From Intrasporangium oryzae NRRL B-24470 (lineage in GTDB: Bacteria; Actinomycetota; Actinomycetes; Actinomycetales; Dermatophilaceae): DNA of 64,000 nucleotides. The position numbers and the translations under genes are program-made. Below are positions 44,562-52,770 of this stretch, in pieces. The notes below the pieces were generated by a model, which was not told the DNA's origin, ran no database searches, and saw nothing but the letters and a program-made list of their open reading frames with translations. Position 1 is the stretch's first letter, and each line of letters opens with the position of its first letter. The DNA is taken from positions 1-64,000 of the forward strand of contig NZ_AWSA01000014.1 of NCBI RefSeq assembly GCF_000576595.1, given 5' to 3'.

Positions 44562-45944
44562 GTGTCGCTCGACGAGCTGAGCACGAGTGCGTTCACGCCG
44601 ACTCGTGAGGGGGGACCGGCCGACGACCGGCTGCCGCCCCAGGACGTCGGCGCCGAGCGATCCGTGCTCGGCGGCATGCTCCTGTCGAAGGACGCGATCG
44701 CCGACTGCGTCGAGCAGCTCAAGGGGACCGACTTCTACCGGCCCGCCCACGAGCTGATCTACGACGCGATCCTCGACCTCTACGGCCGCGGCGAGCCTGC
44801 CGATGCGATCACCGTCGCCGACGAGCTGACCAAGCGTGGCGACCTCACCCGTGTCGGTGGCCAGGCCTACATCCACGAGCTCATCGCCTCGGTGCCGACC
44901 GCCGCCAACGCCGGGTACTACGCCCAGATCGTCGCCGAGCGCGCCGTGCTGCGCCGCCTCGTCGAGGCCGGCACCCGCATCGTCCAGCTCGGCTACGCCC
45001 AGGGCGGCGGTGACGTCGAGGACATCGTCAACGCCGCCCAGGCCGAGGTCTACGCCGTCGCCGACAAGCGCGGCGGCGAGGACTACCACATGCTCGGCGA
45101 GGTCATCGAGGCCACGGTCGACGAGATCGAGGTGGCCTCCGGCCGGTCCGGCGAGATGACCGGCGTGCCGACCGGCTTCACCGACCTCGACGCCCTGACC
45201 AACGGCCTGCACCCCGGCCAGATGATCGTCATCGCCGCCCGCCCGGCCATGGGCAAGTCCACGATCGGGCTCGACATCGTGCGGTCGGCTGCGATCAAGC
45301 ACAAGATGGCCGCCGTCGTCTTCTCCCTCGAGATGAGCCGCACCGAGATCACGATGCGTCTGCTCTCGGCCGAGGCCGGCATCCAGCTCCAGCACATGCG
45401 CAAGGGCACGATGCGTGAGGAGGACTGGACCCGTCTCGCGTCGACCATGGGCAAGGTGTCCGACGCGCCGCTTTTCATCGACGACTCGCCCAACATGTCG
45501 CTCATGGAGATCCGGGCCAAGTGCCGCCGCCTCAAGCAGCGTCACAACCTCAAGCTCGTCGTCATCGACTACCTCCAGCTCATGACGTCCGGCAAGCGCG
45601 TCGAGTCCCGCCAGCAGGAGGTGTCCGAGTTCTCGCGTGCGCTGAAGCTGCTCGCCAAGGAGCTCGAGGTCCCTGTCATCGCGATCTCGCAGCTCAACCG
45701 TGGACCCGAGCAGCGCACCGACAAGAAGCCCGCCATGAGCGACCTTCGTGAGAGCGGATCGATCGAGCAGGACGCCGACATGGTGATCCTGCTGCACCGC
45801 GAGGCGGCCTACGAGAAGGACTCCCCGCGTGAGGGCGAGGCGGACCTCATCGTGGCGAAGCACCGAAACGGCCCCACCGACACGATCGTCGTCGCCTTCC
45901 AGGGCCACTTCAGCCGCTTCACCAACATGGCCACGAACTTCTGA
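44562..45944 (+). CDS. dnaB: Replicative DNA helicase
   Basis: A 460-residue hexameric helicase that unwinds DNA at the replication fork. The N-terminal DnaG-interacting domain is at about 20-120 (PQDVGAERSVLGGMLLSKDA). The RecA-like motor has Walker A with Lys232 in AARPAMGKST, the SLEMSR motif, Walker B LVVIDYLQLM and ISQLNRGPEQR. No intein interrupts it. GTG 44562 is chosen because GGGGAGG lies 7 bases upstream; ATG 44544 has no ribosome binding site. It is separated from rplI by 24.8 kb, unlike the usual close linkage. Confidence 0.95.
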   Translation: MSLDELSTSAFTPTREGGPADDRLPPQDVGAERSVLGGMLLSKDAIADCVEQLKGTDFYRPAHELIYDAILDLYGRGEPADAITVADELTKRGDLTRVGGQAYIHELIASVPTAANAGYYAQIVAERAVLRRLVEAGTRIVQLGYAQGGGDVEDIVNAAQAEVYAVADKRGGEDYHMLGEVIEATVDEIEVASGRSGEMTGVPTGFTDLDALTNGLHPGQMIVIAARPAMGKSTIGLDIVRSAAIKHKMAAVVFSLEMSRTEITMRLLSAEAGIQLQHMRKGTMREEDWTRLASTMGKVSDAPLFIDDSPNMSLMEIRAKCRRLKQRHNLKLVVIDYLQLMTSGKRVESRQQEVSEFSRALKLLAKELEVPVIAISQLNRGPEQRTDKKPAMSDLRESGSIEQDADMVILLHREAAYEKDSPREGEADLIVAKHRNGPTDTIVVAFQGHFSRFTNMATNF

Positions 45945-46332
45945 GCGGTGGATGTCGACGGCCCTCAACGCCGCGATGCCGTGCAGCATCCGTCGACGGT
46001 GTGCTGCTCGTGCCTGTCCGGGTCTGAGATGGGTGCTCGCTCGAGCTGGCTCGCAACGGTCAAGCTGCTGCCCAAGGCAGTCAACCAGCTCCACCACGAG
46101 TCGCTCGTCAGCGCGAAACTGACCGCCGCGCCAGCAACTGCCGACGATCCGATGACGATCCAGACGGAACCGCTGACGCGCACCGGCTCAGCATCACGCA
46201 GGACAGAGTCAATGTGACACGGTGGACCTCCAGTCTCATCGAGGTCATCGGGCTGGAGCACTGCCGCGGCGCGGTCCTGCAGTCAGCGCCCGCGCCGGTG
46301 GTCGGCTGCCGGCACTCCCCGCCGGGCGATAC
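45945..46332. other. Gene-poor spacer after dnaB
   Basis: No gene I can support. A nested inverted repeat just after dnaB (GTCGACGG 45954-45961 with CCGTCGAC 45990-45997, inner GATGC/GCATC) could be its terminator. A 98-codon leftward frame at 45965-46261 encodes a hydrophobic middle (VWIVIGSSAVAGAAVSFAL), but it has no ribosome binding site and no recognisable family. The neighbouring TetR remnant suggests this stretch is decayed. Confidence 0.5.
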
Positions 46333-46500
46333 TCACTCCATGCGATTGGAACCCGGCCGAGCCGGATCGGCGCGACCGTTGGTCCTCGAGATGGATGACT
46401 TCGACGGGTGGAGCCGGGCGATTCCATCCACGGTGACTCCGAGCGCGTAGTCGAACTCGTCGTCCTCGTCGCAGCCGACCGCATCGGGAGGACTTCTGAC
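46333..46500 (-). pseudogene. Remnant of a TetR family regulator (C-terminal fragment)
   Basis: Reading leftward, about 25 codons (GCDEDDEFDYALGVTVDGIA and on to RLHPSK) closely match the C-terminus of the intact TetR protein at 49099-49803 (GCDEDFEFDFALGVILDGVA, RLHRSK). A divergent tail then runs to a TGA at 46333-46335. Upstream of about 46500 the similarity stops and no helix-turn-helix part is present. The nucleotide similarity is also obvious. This is most likely a decayed paralogue. Confidence 0.7.
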
Positions 46501-46527
46501 GACCCCGCTTGAAGGGCGGAGAGGGGT

Positions 46528-47325
46528 TCAGTCGGCGGCGGTCACCGGCCAGCAGACGACGGTCCGGTGGTCGAGCAGGTCGTCCTCGTCACCGCGCGGG
46601 AGATACCGCTCACGGATGGGGCCGTCGCTCGCGATGGCGCGCTCGGTGACCGTGGTGCCGACGACGCCGTACGCAGTGTCGAGGTCACCGAACGGGCCGT
46701 CATAGACCGTCGTCGCGAGCCGATCACCGGCGATGCGCTCCGAGCCGGGCGTTCCCTCCGGTACCGGAACGAAGCACGTCAGCTCGGCCGCCCCCTCCGT
46801 GAAGAACTCGGTCGGGAACAGCGTCCCGTCCGGCCCGGTCCGCTTCACTCGCGCACTGCGAAGCGCGGCGTGCAGCTCGGTGAACGTCTGCACCCACCAG
46901 GCCGGCGCCTCGTCGCCGCCGACCACCGCCCGCGCCACGAGGGCCCAGACGTCGGGCTCCTCGACCACCGACACCTCGAGCTCCGGACCACCACTGAAGA
47001 GCAGGCGCCGCAGCGACTCGACGGTGGCCTGGGTCTGCTCGAGCTGACGCGTCATCCGGTCGAGGTGTTGTGCGATGACGGCATCGCGCGTCGTGGCGTC
47101 AGGGGCCGCGAGCACCTCGCGCACTTGGGGAACCGGGAGGTCGAGGTCCCGTAGGCGGCGGATCAGCTGGGCCGAGCCGACCTGGTCCGGCCGGTAATAG
47201 CGGTAGCCCGAGTGGGCGTCGATCTCGGCCGGCGCGAGCAGCCCGACCTCGTGGTAGTGCCGCAGGGTCTTGACGCTGAGGAACGTCATCCGGGAGAAGT
47301 CGCCGATGCTCAGTCGTGTGCTCAT
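46528..47325 (-). CDS. MerR family transcriptional regulator
   Basis: A 265-residue regulator. The MerR helix-turn-helix is at residues 1-70 (LSIGDFSRMTFLSVKTLRHY, then HSGYRYYRPDQ). A coiled-coil dimerisation helix (DRMTRQLEQTQATVESLRRL) and a GyrI-like ligand-binding domain (from about 115) that binds small molecules complete it. This is the BmrR/TipA-like plan for drug sensing. ATG 47325 is chosen; GTG 47331 is in frame upstream. It is divergent from an MFS exporter, and the 113-bp spacer holds MerR-type dyads, so it probably activates the exporter when a toxic compound binds. Confidence 0.9.
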   Translation of the reverse strand: MSTRLSIGDFSRMTFLSVKTLRHYHEVGLLAPAEIDAHSGYRYYRPDQVGSAQLIRRLRDLDLPVPQVREVLAAPDATTRDAVIAQHLDRMTRQLEQTQATVESLRRLLFSGGPELEVSVVEEPDVWALVARAVVGGDEAPAWWVQTFTELHAALRSARVKRTGPDGTLFPTEFFTEGAAELTCFVPVPEGTPGSERIAGDRLATTVYDGPFGDLDTAYGVVGTTVTERAIASDGPIRERYLPRGDEDDLLDHRTVVCWPVTAAD

Positions 47326-47337
47326 GGACACAGGCTC

Positions 47338-47432
47338 GACTCTCCCACAGGGGGAGACTCAAGCCCCCGGATCGCGCCACGGGAAAGCGTCGCGCAGGCG
47401 CTTGACTCTCCCCTTGCCGGAGACCCGACAAC
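47338..47432. promoter_or_regulatory. MerR-type operators and exporter promoter
   Basis: Dyad GACTCTCCC/GGGAGACTC (47338-47346 with 47352-47360) near the merR start, and a second site CTCTCC/GGAGAC in 47406-47424. The second lies between TTGACT (47402-47407) and GACAAC (47427-47432), a 19-bp spacer. Over-long spacers with an internal dyad are the hallmark of MerR-activated promoters. The exporter ATG at 47439 would have a very short leader. Confidence 0.65.
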
Positions 47433-47438
47433 GGAGTC

Positions 47439-48872
47439 ATGACACAGACACGCACCCGCACCGACGTGGCCCCACGCGTCACCGACGCTCCCGGCCGCCT
47501 ACCGCTCTTCGTGCTGCTCGCCGGCATCTTCCTCAACGTCCTCGACTTCTTCATCGTCAACGTCGCCCTCCCGTCCATCGAGCGCGACCTCCACGCCACC
47601 GCAACCGCCCTCGAGTGGGTCGTCGCGGGCTACGGACTCGCCTACGGCGCCCTCCTTCTCGCGGCCACCCGCGTCGGCGATCGCTGGGGTCGCCGACGCA
47701 TGTATGCCGCTGGCACCGCCCTTTTCGTCGTGACGTCCGCCGCGTGCGGGCTGGCTCCGACGATGGACGTGCTCATGGCGGCACGTTTCGTCCAGGGCGT
47801 GGGCGCCGCGATGCTGACGCCGATGGTCCTGGCGCTGATCGGTGACGTCTACTCGGGGGCGGCCTACCGGCGCGCCGTCGCCGCCTACTCCATGGCGATG
47901 GGACTCGCGGCCGTGTCGGGACAGCTCATCGGCGGCATCCTCATCGAGCTCGACCTCTTCGGCCTGGGCTGGCGTTCGATCTTCCTCGTCAACGTGCCGG
48001 TCGGCGTCCTCACTCTCGCGCTCCTTCGTCGCGCCGTCCCCGACGTCCGTGTCGCGCGCGCACCGCGCCTCGACCTCATCGAGGTCGCTCTGCTGACATC
48101 GGCCCTCGTCGCCGTGCTCCTGCCGCTGCTGGAGGGTCCGAGCCACGGCTGGCCACTGTGGACCTGGCTGAGTCTTGCCGGCGCGGCTGTTCTGACTCTT
48201 CCCCTCGTGGCCCGCGCCGGGCCGCTGCAGCGACGCGGCGACGACCCGCTCCTGCGCGTCGTGATCGACGCGACACCGTCTCTTCGTCTCGGGTTGGCAC
48301 GGCAGTTCCTCCTGTTCCTCGGGATGGCGTCGTACTTCCTCGTCCTCGCGCTCTACCTGCAGACCGACCGTGGCCTTGGCGCCCTGGAGTCCGGTGCGCT
48401 GTTCGGTCTCGTGGCCGTTCCCTATCTCGTCGGCACCTCCCGGGCTGCCGTCCTCGTCGCCCGGTGGGGCCGCCTCGTCGCCCCAGCGTCCGCCGTCGTG
48501 TTCCTGGCCGGACACCTGCTCACGTGGGTCGGCGTCGCGGACGCGGGCGCGCACGGGTCGGCGCTGTGGCTCGCCCCCGGGCTCGTCGTCTCCGGGTTCG
48601 GCATGGGCGTGTGCCTCACCGCTCAGATCGGCGCGGTCATGTCGCAGGCCAAGCCTGCGGACGCGGCTCTCGTGAGCGGCACGATGTCGACCGTTCAGCA
48701 GCTCGGGAACTGCATCGGCGTCGCCCTCGTCGGGCTCATCTACTTCACCGCGACGACGGCCGGCGTCGGCGTTGCCTTCCAGCACAGCCTCGTCTACCTG
48801 GCCGGGGTCATGGGGGTGCTTGCCGCAGTCGCGGCGCTGCCCGCACGTCGAACGAGCGCCGTCCCCGCGTGA
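47439..48872 (+). CDS. MFS transporter, DHA2 family (MerR-controlled)
   Basis: A 477-residue exporter with about 14 hydrophobic helices. The first helix, LFVLLAGIFLNVLDFFIVNV, and motif A region ATRVGDRWGRRRMYAAG are DHA2-type; motif C-like GLAAVSGQLIGGILIE follows. It is probably a proton-driven drug or toxin exporter. ATG 47439 has no strong ribosome binding site and lies just after the predicted promoter. The gene carries one window motif (47702), encoding Tyr-Ala-Ala. Divergent MerR gene upstream; a REP-like hairpin follows at 48986. Confidence 0.9.
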   Translation: MTQTRTRTDVAPRVTDAPGRLPLFVLLAGIFLNVLDFFIVNVALPSIERDLHATATALEWVVAGYGLAYGALLLAATRVGDRWGRRRMYAAGTALFVVTSAACGLAPTMDVLMAARFVQGVGAAMLTPMVLALIGDVYSGAAYRRAVAAYSMAMGLAAVSGQLIGGILIELDLFGLGWRSIFLVNVPVGVLTLALLRRAVPDVRVARAPRLDLIEVALLTSALVAVLLPLLEGPSHGWPLWTWLSLAGAAVLTLPLVARAGPLQRRGDDPLLRVVIDATPSLRLGLARQFLLFLGMASYFLVLALYLQTDRGLGALESGALFGLVAVPYLVGTSRAAVLVARWGRLVAPASAVVFLAGHLLTWVGVADAGAHGSALWLAPGLVVSGFGMGVCLTAQIGAVMSQAKPADAALVSGTMSTVQQLGNCIGVALVGLIYFTATTAGVGVAFQHSLVYLAGVMGVLAAVAALPARRTSAVPA

Positions 48873-48985
48873 GTCCGCGTCCACGTCGGGCCCAGCGCGC
48901 AGCGCGGGCACGGGCGCCGGCGCCGGCCGCCGGCCGTCGGGCGCCAGTCGCCGCACCTCGCGCCCCCGCCCGTCATCGGACGGAC

Positions 48986-49022
48986 CTACGGCACTGCCCA
49001 GCGACGGTGGGCAGTGCCGTAG
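48986..49022. repeat. Single copy of the CTACGGCACTGCCCA hairpin family
   Basis: Perfect 15-bp arms (48986-49000 with 49008-49022) and a 7-base loop between convergent genes. The stem is the same as in the triple repeat at 35846-36010, 13 kb away, so this is a dispersed element, possibly also acting as a terminator. Confidence 0.85.
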
Positions 49023-49098
49023 GCGTGTCGAGCACCCCCGCGGCACTGCCGCGCGCGGCTCGACCGGGCGGTCAAGACACCAGGGACGAGCGGACGGG

Positions 49099-49803
49099 TT
49101 ACCCGCCGTCTCGGGCCGCGTCCGAGGCCCACTTCGACCGGTGGAGCCGGGCGACACCGTCGAGGATGACCCCGAGCGCGAAGTCGAACTCGAAGTCCTC
49201 GTCGCAGCCGACCGCCCCTGGCCGCCTGGCCTGGGCGTCCGCCGCGATGAGCAGGATGCCCGGGTAGTCCTGCGGGTCCGGGGTCCCCGAGGTGCGCCTC
49301 TTTGTGGGGCTGGGTGCGCCGCCCGGATCGTTGAACAGCTCGGGACTGAACCCCCAGATCCGGTTGCCGAGCAGGTGCATGACGTGGTGGGTCAGGTCCG
49401 GTGAGAACCCGGCTCCGAGGAACAGCTGGGTCAGCCGCTCCATGTGGCCGAGGACGGCTGGCGTACGGACCGTGCGGGTCTCGATCGCGCGACGGGCCCA
49501 CGGGTGCGCGGCGACGACGGCCCGGGCCCCCAGGATCGTGTCGCGCACGGCGCCTCGCCACTGGGTTGGCCGAGGCGCCTGCAGGGCCGGCATGTCACCG
49601 ATGAGCGTGTCGACCATGCCGTCGAGGAGGTCGTCCTTGTCTGCGACGTGCTTGTAGAGGGCCATGGGCACGACCCCAAGACCCTCGGCCAGCCGGCGCA
49701 TGCTCACGGCGTCGATGCCCTCGGCGTCGGCCAGAGCGATCGCGGCTCTCAGGACCCGCCCGCGGCTGAGCGGCTCGCGGGCGCTTGCCGAGCCACGCGG
49801 CAT
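49099..49803 (-). CDS. TetR/AcrR family transcriptional regulator
   Basis: A 234-residue repressor. The N-terminal helix-turn-helix is at about residues 12-60 (RVLRAAIALADAEGIDAVSM, then LYKHVADKDDLLDGMVD). The C-terminal domain of TetR_C type includes HPWARRAIETRTVRTPAVLG. ATG 49803 follows GAGGAGGT; its ATG sits inside a copy of the window motif (49797-49805). It is divergent from a DUF4386 membrane-protein gene with a perfect operator-like palindrome between them. A decayed C-terminal copy lies at 46333-46500. Confidence 0.92.
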   Translation of the reverse strand: MPRGSASAREPLSRGRVLRAAIALADAEGIDAVSMRRLAEGLGVVPMALYKHVADKDDLLDGMVDTLIGDMPALQAPRPTQWRGAVRDTILGARAVVAAHPWARRAIETRTVRTPAVLGHMERLTQLFLGAGFSPDLTHHVMHLLGNRIWGFSPELFNDPGGAPSPTKRRTSGTPDPQDYPGILLIAADAQARRPGAVGCDEDFEFDFALGVILDGVARLHRSKWASDAARDGG

Positions 49804-49828
49804 ACGACCTCCTCGGGGACTGGGTTTC

Positions 49829-49886
49829 TTGACCGGGTGTACATCGTATGCCTACGCTCTCAAGCGAAGGTGTACGCCGTACACCT
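49829..49886 (+). promoter_or_regulatory. TetR operator and divergent promoter
   Basis: TTGACC 49829-49834 and TACGCT 49853-49858 (18-bp spacer) form a rightward promoter. A perfect palindrome AGGTGTACG/CGTACACCT with one central base lies at 49868-49886, and a degenerate half-match GTGTACATCGTATGCC lies within the promoter spacer. Binding of the TetR protein here would block both divergent genes. Confidence 0.68.
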
Positions 49887-49905
49887 CGGAGTTCACGGAG
49901 CCACG

Positions 49906-50583
49906 ATGACCAATCCACGCGCTCTCGCCAGGTTCGCCGGCCTGCTCTACCTCGTCACCTGGGTCACCTCCGTCGCGGCCGTGCCGCTCTACGGGGGGTC
50001 GGCCTTCGACCCGACGGCTGCCCTCGCCGGAAGGACGTCCGTGCTCGTCGCCGCACTCCTCGAGGTGGTCCTCGCCGTCGCGGTCGTCGGCACGTCACTC
50101 ACCCTCTATCCGCTGCTCCGCAGCCACGGGCACGGCTCAGCCGTCGGGTACGTCGCCCTGCGCACCCTCGAGGCCTCGGTGATCCTCGTCGGCGTCGTCG
50201 CGATCCTGCCGGCCGTCGCCCGCCCCGCGAGCAGCGCCGGCTCGGGGCTCGACCCGGCTGTCACCGCCGGCCTGCACCTCGTGCACGACTGGACGTTCCT
50301 CGTCGGCCCGGGGCTCATCAACCCGGTCAACGCCGTCGTGCTCGCCGCGCTGCTGCTCCGGCGCCGTCTGGTTCCGCGATTCATCCCGGTCCTCGGTATC
50401 GTCGGGGCGACCCTGGTCGCCCTGATGAACGTGACGGTCATGTTCGGCCTCGCGACACCGCAGCCGCTGCTCGCCGTCCCGCTCTTCGCCTGGGAGGTGT
50501 GTCTGGCCGCGCAACTCGTCCTTCGAGGGCTCCGGTCACCCGCCCAGACCACGCCCGCACGAGAGCTCATGGAGGTCCGATGA
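49906..50583 (+). CDS. DUF4386 family membrane protein
   Basis: A 225-residue integral membrane protein with about six helices. The opening ARFAGLLYLVTWVTSVAAVP is diagnostic of DUF4386, and LVHDWTFLVGPGLINPVNAVV is another conserved block. Function unknown. ATG 49906 follows CGGAG. It is the first gene of a probable operon with the next membrane protein (ATGA overlap) and is likely repressed by the divergent TetR protein. Longer upstream frames cross the operator and are shadows. Confidence 0.87.
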   Translation: MTNPRALARFAGLLYLVTWVTSVAAVPLYGGSAFDPTAALAGRTSVLVAALLEVVLAVAVVGTSLTLYPLLRSHGHGSAVGYVALRTLEASVILVGVVAILPAVARPASSAGSGLDPAVTAGLHLVHDWTFLVGPGLINPVNAVVLAALLLRRRLVPRFIPVLGIVGATLVALMNVTVMFGLATPQPLLAVPLFAWEVCLAAQLVLRGLRSPAQTTPARELMEVR

Positions 50584-51398
50584 CCCTGCTGGTTCGCCAA
50601 GGATCCACGCCCAGGCTGATCGCCGGGGCCGTTCTCCTCGTCCTTGCCGTCGCGTTCGTACCCTTCCGGCTGGCGTCGTTCGGCCCCGGTGGTGGATACC
50701 CGGACGTGTCGACCCTGGGCCAGTCGCTCAGCACCGGTTTCGTGCGCTTCTGGTCCGCGGGCGAGGGCGTCGTCGGCCCGGACCTCGCTCGCCCCGTCGA
50801 CTACTGGGCGCGGTTCCACGTCATCAAGGCGGTGCTCGCCGCGCTCCTGCTTGTCGTCCTCGTTGCGCTGGCGCCGCGGCTCTGGGCGGCATACGTCCAC
50901 GCCGAGCGCCTGGGACGACGACTCGTCGTCGGGACGGTCGGCGCCGTGCAGGCGGCCCTGGCCGTGCTCGCCCTGCTGATCCTCGTGGCCAACATCCAGG
51001 GTGCGATCGCCCCCTTGTCGTCGGCGCTCGGGCTCATCCCGTTCGGCTCGTCGAACACCGACCTCGCGGCCACGACGGCCCAGGTCCAGCGCGGTCTCGC
51101 GGACGGCGGGCACTCGCCCGCGCTCGACGCGCTGGTGCGCGACTTCGCGGCATACCACGTGGCGATGTCCTGGCTGGGTGGCGTCGTGACCGTCGGGCTC
51201 ATCGCGGCGGCCGTGCTCCTGTGGCGGCGCCGCGCGCGGGTGCCGCGCGACGAGCGGCGGCAGCGACGCACGCTGGTCCTGATGGCCCTCGCGGTGCTCG
51301 CGCTGGCGGCGTTCTTCGGCGTCGTGACCGCTGCGAACATCAGTACCGCGGCCAACCCCGCTCCCGCCCTGCTCGCGTTCTTCCAGGGCGGCAGCTGA
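50580..51398 (+). CDS. Membrane protein coupled to the DUF4386 gene
   Basis: A 272-residue protein with about five hydrophobic segments (LIAGAVLLVLAVAFVPFRLA, VIKAVLAALLLVVLVAL, VQAALAVLALLILVANI, LGGVVTVGLIAAAVLLW and LMALAVLALAAFFGVVTAA) and an external loop near residue 40-80. I do not recognise a family. Two copies of the window motif (50886 and 51147) encode Ala-Ala-Tyr. Overlap with the DUF4386 stop (ATGA) indicates co-expression under TetR control. Confidence 0.75.
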   Translation: MTLLVRQGSTPRLIAGAVLLVLAVAFVPFRLASFGPGGGYPDVSTLGQSLSTGFVRFWSAGEGVVGPDLARPVDYWARFHVIKAVLAALLLVVLVALAPRLWAAYVHAERLGRRLVVGTVGAVQAALAVLALLILVANIQGAIAPLSSALGLIPFGSSNTDLAATTAQVQRGLADGGHSPALDALVRDFAAYHVAMSWLGGVVTVGLIAAAVLLWRRRARVPRDERRQRRTLVLMALAVLALAAFFGVVTAANISTAANPAPALLAFFQGGS

Positions 51399-51440
51399 CA
51401 CGAGGGCCAACGCGTCCGTGCCGATGAGTAGGTTGCTGCC

Positions 51441-51719
51441 ATGACCTCACGCGGGCGCGGACGGAAGCTGGTCGTGGGTGGCGTGGTGCTCGCAGCCGTC
51501 CTCGTCGCTGTCGGGGTGTTCCTGTGGCGGAGCGAGCCTGCCGGGTTCGGCTGGTTCTCCTACGAACCGCTGACCTCCGAGGAGACCGTGTCGTCACTCG
51601 TCTTCGTGAGCACCCGGCGGTATGCCGCTCTCGGCCTCTTCGCCGCCGGCCTCGTCCTCCTCGGCGGCGTCAGCGGCTTCGCCCTCGGGCGTCGCTCCGC
51701 ACCCAACGCAGCGGACTGA
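51441..51719 (+). CDS. Small two-helix membrane protein
   Basis: A 92-residue protein with two hydrophobic helices (VVGGVVLAAVLVAVGVFLW near the start and ALGLFAAGLVLLGGVSGFAL near the end) separated by an external loop of about 35 residues (SEPAGFGWFSYEPLTSEE). No family name is known to me. One window motif (51620) encodes Tyr-Ala-Ala. It lies 42 bp after the previous gene and may belong to the same operon. Confidence 0.7.
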   Translation: MTSRGRGRKLVVGGVVLAAVLVAVGVFLWRSEPAGFGWFSYEPLTSEETVSSLVFVSTRRYAALGLFAAGLVLLGGVSGFALGRRSAPNAAD

Positions 51720-51861
51720 GCGGGACCGGCCAGCCGATTCCCGCGACGTTGGCTCTGTATCCCAGAAGCCCTCCGCGTGATGATGGGTGGGACCAGCGGT
51801 GGACGTGCTCCGTCCGCCCGCAGACGCGGCGCGACGGTGACGAGACAGGGAGGACACGCCG

Positions 51862-52347
51862 ATGACCCGAACAGCCCTCTGCCTGTGGTTCAACGGGCAG
51901 GCCGAAGAAGCCGCCGAGTTCTACTGCTCGGTCTTCCCCAACTCCAAGGTGGGGCGGATCCAGCGCTACCCGGAGGGCAGCCCGTTCCCCGCCCCTTTCA
52001 GCGCCGGCACGGCCATGACCGTCGACTTCGAGCTCGACGGTCAGCCCTACACCGCCTTGAACGGCGGGCCCGAGTTCACCTTCTCCGAGGCCACCTCGGT
52101 GCAGATCTTCTGCGACGACCAGGCCGAGATCGACCGCTACTGGAACGCCCTCACCGCCGACGGGGGCGAGGAGAGCATGTGCGGCTGGCTCAAGGACAAG
52201 TACGGCTTCTCGTGGCAGGTCGTCCCGAGCATGCTCGCCGAGCTGCACTCCGAGGACCCCGCAAAGGAGAAGGCGGTCGCGGATGCCATCTTCAGCATGA
52301 AGAAGCTCGACATCGCCGAGCTCCAGCGAGCCTTCGACACGGCATAG
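51862..52347 (+). CDS. VOC family protein (PhnB/3-demethylubiquinone methyltransferase-like)
   Basis: A 161-residue protein of the glyoxalase/dioxygenase superfamily. LCLWFNGQAEEAAEFYCSVF and the late LKDKYGFSWQVVPSMLAEL are the typical ends of the PF06983-type fold. Despite the old family name these are not methyltransferases; most are uncharacterised. ATG 51862 follows GGGAGGAC. The gene stands alone and is convergent with the small gene at 52390. Confidence 0.9.
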   Translation: MTRTALCLWFNGQAEEAAEFYCSVFPNSKVGRIQRYPEGSPFPAPFSAGTAMTVDFELDGQPYTALNGGPEFTFSEATSVQIFCDDQAEIDRYWNALTADGGEESMCGWLKDKYGFSWQVVPSMLAELHSEDPAKEKAVADAIFSMKKLDIAELQRAFDTA

Positions 52348-52389
52348 CCCCGCGACGAAACGGACGTCACGAGGGCTGGTGGCTGCTCC

Positions 52390-52683
52390 TCACTGCGGGC
52401 CGCGGTGCGACGCCCACAGTGCCCCGGCCCGGTCGGCCGCCTCGCTGATGAGTCTCGCGATCTCCGGCCGGTCCGGGACCGGGAACGAGACGTAGGCGCC
52501 GCGGCCACCCTCGACCGGCCGACCGTACGCCTTCGCGGCGAGGTGGCCGTGGGGAAGGAGCCGGACGGTCAGCGTCTCCAGCCGGAAGGTGTCTCCGCGT
52601 CTGACGTCCGTCCAGCGGAGCGACTCCGGGATGGCGACGTTGATCGCCAGCGCGTTCACCTCGACACCGTCGTTCCCGCTCAT
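52390..52683 (-). CDS. Conserved-looking small protein, unknown function
   Basis: About 97 residues with plausible globular composition (NALAINVAIPESLRWTDVRR, RLLPHGHLAAKAYGRPVEGG, FPVPDRPEIARLISEAADRA). No family recognised, no membrane segment. The start is uncertain: ATG 52683 is used, with in-frame ATGs at 52701 and 52734 that would add residues of low-information sequence. None has a good ribosome binding site. It is the last gene of a leftward group after the peptidase gene. Confidence 0.6.
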   Translation of the reverse strand: MSGNDGVEVNALAINVAIPESLRWTDVRRGDTFRLETLTVRLLPHGHLAAKAYGRPVEGGRGAYVSFPVPDRPEIARLISEAADRAGALWASHRGPQ

Positions 52684-52770
52684 GACAGGCCATGCTGCCA
52701 TCGCGGATCCGAGCGGCGCGGCAAGAGCCGACATGAGGGGTCGACCCGGACTCGGAGTGGTCGTGAACCG

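Noticed and set aside
45965-46261. A 98-codon leftward frame with a hydrophobic middle, considered as a small membrane gene.
   Set aside because: No ribosome binding site, no recognised family, and it lies in a stretch that also holds a decayed TetR fragment.
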